A stretch of DNA of 64,000 nucleotides from Dyella_B sp035277725. Its GTDB lineage: Bacteria > Pseudomonadota > Gammaproteobacteria > Xanthomonadales > Rhodanobacteraceae. The notes beneath the pieces are model-generated. The model searched no databases and had not been told where the DNA came from. It saw only the letters and a program-made list of their open reading frames with translations. The stretch covers positions 1-64,000 of the forward strand of contig NZ_DATEJY010000053.1 in assembly GCF_035277725.1 (NCBI RefSeq). The letters run 5' to 3'. Of the stretch, positions 58,289 to 64,000 are shown in pieces. The translations under genes were made by a program, and so were the position numbers. Positions within the stretch are counted from its first letter, which is position 1, and each line of letters begins with the position of its first letter.

Positions 58289-59701
58289 CTACGGATTCAA
58301 CGGAAGCATTTCCGGAATGGATTGCTCGTTGCTGGCGAGAACATTGCCTTCCTCATCGCGCAATTCAAGCAGATAACGCGTAGCTGCCTGTCCCAGCGGT
58401 GAGGTGAATGAGACCGTGGCGTCCAGCCAGCCATCTGCGCGCCACCGGGCGAGGGTCTGCGCTTTCAGGGTTCTGCCATGCAGCGCTGCACCCACCGCAT
58501 CGTAGAACGTGACTTGAACGGTTTTGGCGCGATCCAGCAGCGGTTCGTCGCCGGCTGGTACGGTTGGCGATTCAAAGGCATCTTGATGGATACAGACCCG
58601 CACACTGTTGGAACGTACCATCGTGGCCAGCCAATCGGCTTCGCATGGAGGGCGGCGAGTGTTGCGCACGGGGTATTGATGATCCAGGGTGGCAGCCTGT
58701 ACGCCGCGATGGGCAAAGCTCAACCCTGCGTAGGTTTCGAAATCGGCCAGGCCGCGCTCGGTGCCTAAGCCGTATTGGCCGAAGTCGTTCCCGAGCGGCT
58801 GCCCATCGATGCCAAGCAGTGCGCGATGGCGTTGCATGGCGCTACGGTCGATGTCCCACCAATCTTGCACGATGTCGCCCTTTTCCTTGGCGGCATGCGT
58901 GTGGTCGTCCCACATTTTGACGCGATGCCGGCGCGTGTATTCATGGAAGGCGAGCACGCGATGGGGATGGTAGAGGTCGTAGCCATGGGTGAATGCGCGC
59001 ACGCCGATGGAAATTTCTTCGCCGTGAAAGAAAAAATCCGGGTCGTGCTGCACCGTTTCGGCAAAGTGGCCGTCCGCGAAAGCGAAGTGGGCGCTGTAGA
59101 AGCGCGCGGGAATGGGACGATCGTGGTTTTTCCAGTCGGGCAAGTCCTTGGCGTCGAACAGCACCACGCCTTCTGGCGTGAAGCGAAGGAAAACCATGAT
59201 GCCGGGGGGCCTGGTGTAGTCCGCTTGACCGTGTTCCGGGTTGTAGAACGGCAGATACGTCGTGAGCACCGGTTTGGGGCTTTCATCACGCAAGGATTCG
59301 AGCATGACGATGGCCGCTTCATTCCAGCCTTCGATGAAACGGTGATGCGAATCCAGTTGCAGGGTATAGCGCTCGCCGCCATAGCGCTGCTGCAGCAGAT
59401 GACGGGCCCAGCAGGCACCGCGCGTTTGCATGTGTGGAACGTCGATGAGTTCGATGCTTGCGCCGCTGTTTTCCAGCAAGTGCACCGTCCATCCGCGCCA
59501 GCTTTCAGTGCGCCATTTGCCGAAACCCCTGGCCCAGAAATCGCCCAGCTTTTCACCTGGCCCGTGTTGCCAGCACACGACGATGCGAAGCCGCCGTGGA
59601 TGCGTGGTCTTGTCAATCAGGTCGATCAGGGTAGGAATAAGTTCCGGATCGCGGTAGCTGGCGATCTGTACAAAAATCGATGTGTCTTGCGAGCTGTCCA
59701 C
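58289..59701 (-). CDS. GlcNAc-transferase-like glycosyltransferase (Skp1 GlcNAc-T family)
   Basis: 470 residues from GTG 59701, the first plausible start after the adhesin stop (15 bases away); frame upstream is antisense-free overlap with the adhesin gene. The GT-A fold opens with SIFVQIASYRDPELIPTLID and RRLRIVVCWQHGPGEK, continues with RGACWARHLLQQRYGGERYT and the metal-binding motif LQLDSHHRFIEGW (DxH), then DFFFHGEEISIGVRAFTHGY. This is the PF11397-type family known from Skp1 hydroxyproline GlcNAc transferase. The C-terminal 120 residues are a separate beta-rich module. Tight coupling to the adhesin gene suggests that it glycosylates the adhesin or another surface protein (inference). 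Not a known T6SS component. Confidence 0.78.
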   Translation of the reverse strand: MDSSQDTSIFVQIASYRDPELIPTLIDLIDKTTHPRRLRIVVCWQHGPGEKLGDFWARGFGKWRTESWRGWTVHLLENSGASIELIDVPHMQTRGACWARHLLQQRYGGERYTLQLDSHHRFIEGWNEAAIVMLESLRDESPKPVLTTYLPFYNPEHGQADYTRPPGIMVFLRFTPEGVVLFDAKDLPDWKNHDRPIPARFYSAHFAFADGHFAETVQHDPDFFFHGEEISIGVRAFTHGYDLYHPHRVLAFHEYTRRHRVKMWDDHTHAAKEKGDIVQDWWDIDRSAMQRHRALLGIDGQPLGNDFGQYGLGTERGLADFETYAGLSFAHRGVQAATLDHQYPVRNTRRPPCEADWLATMVRSNSVRVCIHQDAFESPTVPAGDEPLLDRAKTVQVTFYDAVGAALHGRTLKAQTLARWRADGWLDATVSFTSPLGQAATRYLLELRDEEGNVLASNEQSIPEMLPLNP

Positions 59702-59715
59702 GTCCTGCGAAAGAC

Positions 59716-60759
59716 CTACATGAAAGTGAGATTGATCGTGGCGGTGGCCTGGATGGTTCCCGGCGTGGGTGCGGCGCTGCCGACGCGCATGACAGTCGAA
59801 TCCAGCTGAAAGCGGTTCTGCATGGCGCCGCCTGGCGCATGCACCAGTTGGCTGTTGGGATCGTTGGGCGCAAGCACGATATTTGAGGAAGGCTCCCTGA
59901 GGCGAATAGCGAGGTTCGTCGCGCTGCCTTGCGAGTTCTGGATCAACGTGGGATCGACCGTGTCCGCTATCGCGCCGAGCGTGGCAGTGATCGATTGCGG
60001 CGGGGTGGGGCCGGAACACACGACGTTGAATGCCACCGGCCTGGTGGGTCCTTCCGTTCCATTCGGAAAGTCTTCCGGACCGAAGGTGTCGAAGTCGACG
60101 TCGATCGTGCTGGAGTCGACCGTGCAGCTGGGAAGGACGCGTATGGTGACGTTGTTTGCATTGATGGTGGTGACGATCCTGCCGTCATCCGCGGTCCCTA
60201 CCTGAAGCGGTGCGCTGAAAGCGACGGTGCCGCTGCCGACCTGCAGGTCGCCGATTTTCACCAACTGGATCTCAAATTGCGAACCCGTGGCCCAGCGCGC
60301 CCAGAACGGATTGGTGTCCTGCCGGAAGGTCAGGCTGCGCGGTAAATCAAAAAAAGTGCCGGCGGGAGTGACATAGGCCAGGCGAAAGCCGATGCCTGCG
60401 ATATTGGTGGCGTAGTAGGTGATGCCATCGATGGTTGCCCCTACCGCGGGTGGCGCCACGAATTGCAAGTTGATGGTACCGACGCTGTTGAAGCAACCGG
60501 CTACGTTGATACCATTCCTGCCTGCATTTGAAACGGACGCCGTGGTGAGGAGACGGCCGTTCTGCCAATCGGGATCAATCTCGATGACACCGCCGGCGAA
60601 GTTCAATTGAACCTGGTAATTCTTGAAAGCGACTTCGCCCTCGGCAATGAGTTCGGCGAGCTGGTCATCGGTCAGCTGGCTACACTCGGCAGCGGCCGGC
60701 CGTATCCATCCAAGGCAGGCGAGGCCGGCGAGCGTGAGCAATGGGATAAAACGTTTCAT
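59716..60759 (-). CDS. Two-domain fimbrial-type adhesin
   Basis: 347 residues. Signal peptide RFIPLLTLAGLACLGWIRPAAA. Residues 25-195 form a receptor-binding-like domain with a Cys pair (ECSQL, AGCFNS). Residues 200-347 are a pilin domain: VRILPSC-like block (VTIRVLPSCTVDSSTIDVDF), PVAFNVVCSG (second Cys), and a final strand QATATINLTFM of the type bound by chaperones. This resembles FimH/MrkD-type tip adhesins. The chaperone-usher operon at 33985 lacks such a protein, so this may be its tip adhesin, yet it lies in the T6SS minus-strand operon, 155 bases downstream of tssA. Confidence 0.8.
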   Translation of the reverse strand: MKRFIPLLTLAGLACLGWIRPAAAECSQLTDDQLAELIAEGEVAFKNYQVQLNFAGGVIEIDPDWQNGRLLTTASVSNAGRNGINVAGCFNSVGTINLQFVAPPAVGATIDGITYYATNIAGIGFRLAYVTPAGTFFDLPRSLTFRQDTNPFWARWATGSQFEIQLVKIGDLQVGSGTVAFSAPLQVGTADDGRIVTTINANNVTIRVLPSCTVDSSTIDVDFDTFGPEDFPNGTEGPTRPVAFNVVCSGPTPPQSITATLGAIADTVDPTLIQNSQGSATNLAIRLREPSSNIVLAPNDPNSQLVHAPGGAMQNRFQLDSTVMRVGSAAPTPGTIQATATINLTFM

Positions 60760-60914
60760 CGTGACGGACTCGAACGAATGATCGGCGGAGAATTAAGGCC
60801 GGCCCAGCCGCAATGCTGCGAACTTAAGGATTTCCCATTGCCGAAACATCCCTTTCGCTTGAATGACGGGCAGGTTCCGGTGACTGGAGCATCCTTGTGT
60901 TTGCGGCATCGGGC
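60760..60914. other. Gap between tssA and adhesin gene
   Basis: 155 bases without a gene or obvious terminator on the minus strand; long enough to carry a separate promoter for the adhesin-glycosyltransferase pair. Confidence 0.4.
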
Positions 60915-61973
60915 CTAGGCTTCCGGCTGATCCCATTGAGCCAGCAAATCGGCGGGAATGAGATGGGCGAGTTCTGAAAAACGCTTGCCGACCATGCGCT
61001 CGGATTGGCGCAGCAATACGACGACCGGGCTGCTGGGTTCGTTTTCCTCGAACCAGCGGCGCGCGTGCTGGATTTCCGCGAGTGCGCTCCAGCGGTCCAT
61101 GGTCTGCAATGCGGTGGCGGGCGAGGTCGTCGCGGATGCGAGGAGTTCGCCGTGTTGCGAGGCTGGGCTGTCTTCAGCCGTGCTGCTGTTTGCGGAGGCA
61201 GGCTCGTTGGCGTTTGCCATGGCTTCGCCAGTCAGGTTCGCGCCGGGTTGTGCAAAAGGCTGCAGCAGCTTGACCAATACGCCAAGTTCCGGCGCATCGG
61301 CGTGCAGGGTGCCAGTGCACCAGGTGTTGATGTCCTGGGCGCTTTGATGGGTTTCGATCAATGCCATCAGGATGGCTTCGCGCCGCGCGCGCCATTCGGC
61401 GATCAGGCGTGCGGCGGACTCCTGGGCCAATGCATCCTTCGGGCGCGGGTTGGCATAGGCTTTTTCAATGTCGCGCACGTGCAACACCATGCCGGGTGAC
61501 TTGGGCAGCGGGATATCGCGCAGGTCGCCCAGTACGCCTTCCGGGTCGGTCAAGGCGGCGATGGCGTTGGCGTAGACCATGGCATCGCGCTCGCCTTCGA
61601 ACACGGGCAGCGGATGCAGCGACTCACCGTAGCGGTCTAGCAGTTGCTGCAGAAACGCCAGGCCTTCCTGCAGGCCCACCGCGCCCGCCTGGCGGATGCG
61701 GCTGCGCAACAGGATGACGGCCAGGCGGATATCCTTGCTGCGCATCAGCAGCGCGCGGGTATCACGCTCGATGTCGGACCAGTTGGTGGCTTGCGGCGTG
61801 TCGACGAAATCGCCGTACTGGGCGTCGCTTTTCGGCGCGACGGCGGTTTGCAGCATCACGAAATCCGCGTCGTACTCCAGGTCGGGCCCGCAAGGGGACT
61901 CATCCATGATGGGTGCGAGCAGATCGACGTAGCGCGCGTTGCTGTCGTTGGAGGGGAATTTCTGCTTCGTCAT
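60915..61973 (-). CDS. tssA: T6SS baseplate/cap protein TssA (ImpA family)
   Basis: 352 residues. N-terminal ImpA_N domain: LAPIMDESPCGPDLEYDADF, QATNWSDIERDTRALLMRSK, RLAVILLRSRIRQAGAVGLQ, and LLDRYGESLHPLPVFEG. A low-complexity Ala/Ser/Thr linker (about 245-290) leads to a C-terminal segment with ALQTMDRWSALAEIQHARRW and a set of residues typical of the short TssA class (EPSSPVVVLLRQSERMVGKR, FSELAHLIPADLL). TssA guides sheath and tube assembly. It starts 11 bases after the tssG stop. Confidence 0.93.
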   Translation of the reverse strand: MTKQKFPSNDSNARYVDLLAPIMDESPCGPDLEYDADFVMLQTAVAPKSDAQYGDFVDTPQATNWSDIERDTRALLMRSKDIRLAVILLRSRIRQAGAVGLQEGLAFLQQLLDRYGESLHPLPVFEGERDAMVYANAIAALTDPEGVLGDLRDIPLPKSPGMVLHVRDIEKAYANPRPKDALAQESAARLIAEWRARREAILMALIETHQSAQDINTWCTGTLHADAPELGVLVKLLQPFAQPGANLTGEAMANANEPASANSSTAEDSPASQHGELLASATTSPATALQTMDRWSALAEIQHARRWFEENEPSSPVVVLLRQSERMVGKRFSELAHLIPADLLAQWDQPEA

Positions 61974-61984
61974 GCGTGCGTGTG

Positions 61985-63037
61985 TTATCGATCAAGGTAG
62001 TGTTCGGGGTCGAAGACCATGCCGACGACTGGTTGGTCGGGCGGTGATTCGCCCAGCCAGGTGGAATAGCCGAGCCGGTGCGAGGTGTCCGCGTGCGCGG
62101 GTGGCGCTTCGCCGGGCTTCACGATCAGCTTGACCTCCCAGCCGTATTCGTGACCGACGAACGCACGTACCCATTCGACCAGGGTGGGCAGGTCCTCGCC
62201 GTGTGGCGTCAGGCGCAGGTATTGCTCCAGGCTGACCGGTCCTACGACCAGGCAGAACTTGTGCTGCGCATCGCGGATGGTTTCGCCGAGTAGCGCGCCT
62301 TCGCCCATGACCGCGGCGGGCCCGGGTTCGCTGAGATGCGTATGTTCGGTTTCGGCCAGGCGAATCCAATGCGGTACGAATTCCTCCACCGCCATCGGCA
62401 CACCGAAGTAGTGAGACAGCGCGCAGGCGAGGCCATCGGGATTGCGCGCTTCGCGAACCAAGTGCGAGGCGGCGCTGTAGCGTGCGTGCGTCGGCAGGCA
62501 GGAAGCGGCCGCTTCATCCGTATCGATGCCGCTCAAGCTGGCAATGTAGAAGGAAAACGATTCGTCTTCCGGCCGATCGAGCGAGGCGGTCGACTGCGCC
62601 GAAGCCCATGCGCGATAAAACGTGGAGAGGGCGCGGTGATGGAACAGATCGTTGAAATGCACCAGGGTACGGTCCTGGATGCTTTCCATGCGGTTGTAGG
62701 CCTGCTCGGTGGCGTACAAAGGCAATGGCCCTTGCGGCCCCCACAGCCCGAGGCCAAACAGATGGACGTCCAGACGTCCATCACGCACCTTGAGCGCAGT
62801 TACTTCGCGCGGCGCAAACACCATCGACGGCTGTTGCCCGATGCGATAAGGCTCCTGCTGCGGCAGGCTGGCTGTGCCCGGTGGCGGCATGTCGCGGTCG
62901 CGCGCGGCGATCGCGCGCAGCAGGCTCAAAAAACCCGAGTGCCACGGTCTGCTCGGATCGAACCAGGCCTGCAGTGCTTCCGGTGTGGTGGCGGAGGACA
63001 GCGAAGCGTTGGCGATGGGATGGCCGTCCGGTGTCAT
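61985..63037 (-). CDS. tssG: T6SS baseplate protein TssG
   Basis: 350 residues; ATG overlaps the tssF stop by four bases. Signatures: FDPSRPWHSGFLSLLRAIAA, VHLFGLGLWGPQGPLPLYAT then EQAYNRMESIQDRTLVHFND, FHHRALSTFYRAWASAQSTA, and LRLTPHGEDLPTLVEWVRAF near the C-terminus. TssG with TssF, TssE and TssK builds the baseplate wedge. A modest reading note: the P-L-P-L region conserved in TssG is intact, so the gene looks functional. Confidence 0.95.
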   Translation of the reverse strand: MTPDGHPIANASLSSATTPEALQAWFDPSRPWHSGFLSLLRAIAARDRDMPPPGTASLPQQEPYRIGQQPSMVFAPREVTALKVRDGRLDVHLFGLGLWGPQGPLPLYATEQAYNRMESIQDRTLVHFNDLFHHRALSTFYRAWASAQSTASLDRPEDESFSFYIASLSGIDTDEAAASCLPTHARYSAASHLVREARNPDGLACALSHYFGVPMAVEEFVPHWIRLAETEHTHLSEPGPAAVMGEGALLGETIRDAQHKFCLVVGPVSLEQYLRLTPHGEDLPTLVEWVRAFVGHEYGWEVKLIVKPGEAPPAHADTSHRLGYSTWLGESPPDQPVVGMVFDPEHYLDR

Positions 63038-64000
63038 ACCACCCCCCGTCTACCCATGTGCGGTCGCCAGTGCCCCACTTTGCCACGCTGCATGGAGTGC
63101 AGTTCGGTTTCCGTAAACACGTTGATGGCGACGTGACGGGCGACGTAATGCTCCAGCACCAATCCGAACAGGTACGGGCTGATGCCGGAAAAGCCGGTTT
63201 CGTCGACCGTTAGTTCGCAGCGCACGCCGCGCCCATACACCAATAGGCCCTGGTCGGGCAGGCGCCGCACGACCGGTTCTGTGCGTGCGCCGACCAGGGC
63301 ATCGATCTGCTTGGCCTGTTCACGGTCTTCCGGCGCCACGAACAGGCGCAGCATGTTGCGCAGCGCCTGGCCGCCGTCCTGATGATCGAGTTCGGCCAGC
63401 GGCATGTAGTTAAAGCCAAGCTGGCGGATCAAGCGCCACGCCGCTTCGCCCTGCGCGTAGGGCGCGCGCGGCCGGCTGGGTGGGCGCACCAGGCGCGCGG
63501 CGTCGACCGGTATCGCCTGGTTCAAGGTGAGGTCCATCACGCCGTTGCGCGGCACCAGCAAGGGCAGATCACGGTTGGTGACCATGGCTTCCACCGACAG
63601 ATACCGGATCTCGTCGCTGTAGGGCGCTTCGTACTGGTCGACCAGCGACACGAATACTTCGGTGCCGATATAGGGTGTGCGCGTGCCGTAGCGGCGAGCG
63701 CTGTCCGACAGCACGCGCTGTTCGCGCCGCAGCGAGAAATAGCGGCCGTAGTTGCCCATGTCGCTGTGCCTGGTTTGATACAGCGGATTGAACACGACTT
63801 CTTGAGACGATGCCGGCTTCTGCCCGAAAACGCGTGAGACGGAATGGATCTCGTAGTCGAGCGGCTTGGTGCGATCGGCCAGCAGATGGAAATCGGTGCG
63901 CGCACGATTGATCTCGATACGGTCGGTGCGCTTGGGAAACAGGTTGATGATCGGCGTGCAGAACAGCAGGAAGCGCGACGCATCGACGTGTGCGGTGAGT
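63034..64000 (-). CDS. tssF: T6SS baseplate protein TssF (partial, cut by window edge)
   Basis: The C-terminal 321 residues of TssF; the gene continues past base 64000. Visible motifs: FLLFCTPIINLFPKRTDRIE, RTDFHLLADRTKPLDYEIHS, SLRREQRVLSDSARRYGTRT, EIRYLSVEAMVTNRDLPLLV and RLFVAPEDREQAKQIDALVG, then an ending LEHYVARHVAINVFTETELH. TssF is the largest wedge protein of the baseplate. tssE and tssH/clpV, often next to tssF, are presumably beyond the edge. Confidence 0.95.
   Translation of the reverse strand, partial: LTAHVDASRFLLFCTPIINLFPKRTDRIEINRARTDFHLLADRTKPLDYEIHSVSRVFGQKPASSQEVVFNPLYQTRHSDMGNYGRYFSLRREQRVLSDSARRYGTRTPYIGTEVFVSLVDQYEAPYSDEIRYLSVEAMVTNRDLPLLVPRNGVMDLTLNQAIPVDAARLVRPPSRPRAPYAQGEAAWRLIRQLGFNYMPLAELDHQDGGQALRNMLRLFVAPEDREQAKQIDALVGARTEPVVRRLPDQGLLVYGRGVRCELTVDETGFSGISPYLFGLVLEHYVARHVAINVFTETELHSMQRGKVGHWRPHMGRRGVV

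Noticed and set aside
59702..60019. Extension of the glycosyltransferase upstream into the adhesin gene
   Set aside because: The translated stretch is out-of-frame adhesin sequence; the family homology starts only after 59701.

Overview
The window is GC-rich bacterial DNA from what looks like a gammaproteobacterium of the Xanthomonadales, most likely Rhodanobacteraceae (Dyella/Rhodanobacter/Luteibacter-like). This is inferred from the large TonB-dependent receptor with its glycoside hydrolases, the many short palindromic intergenic repeats, and the overall gene styles; no rRNA, tRNA or species marker is present to confirm it. No integrase, transposase or CRISPR array was seen.

Layout. (1) 1-4900: signalling and housekeeping accessory genes: a small coiled-coil protein, a DUF2383-type four-helix protein, a stand-alone receiver, a frameshifted remnant of an HWE histidine kinase, an intact HWE kinase fused to an AhpD-like domain, and a YihY/BrkB membrane protein. 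(2) 5274-31627: a plant cell-wall (probably xyloglucan/xylan) utilisation locus: TonB-dependent receptor, GH74, GH35, GH3 with PA14 insert, a LuxR-type regulator convergent with a Cache-PAS hybrid kinase, an outer-membrane porin, an MFS permease, divergent xylR, then xylA-xylB-xylF-xylG-xylH and a Tat-exported GH43. The genes suggest extracellular cutting of polysaccharide, TonB uptake, periplasmic trimming, ABC uptake of xylose and entry into the pentose phosphate pathway. (3) 31920-39610: two tandem RcsB/FimZ-like regulators, a nested inverted-repeat element, and a chaperone-usher fimbrial operon (major subunit, two chaperones, usher, minor subunit). (4) 40015-64000: a type VI secretion locus: tssB-tssC-hcp-tssJ-tssK-tssL-tssM-vgrG-PAAR and an RHS protein on the plus strand, converging on tssF(partial)-tssG-tssA plus a two-domain fimbrial-type adhesin and a GlcNAc-transferase-like enzyme on the minus strand. 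tssE and tssH/clpV are not in the window and may lie beyond the right edge.

Three families of short palindromic repeats sit at operon boundaries. One family has TAG at both ends and supplies the stop codons of two convergent genes. Another lies at the xylB/xylF junction and seems to have changed how xylF starts. The least explained features are the nested inverted repeat at 33398-33692, the paralogous secreted pair between PAAR and RHS, and the adhesin plus glycosyltransferase inside the T6SS operon.
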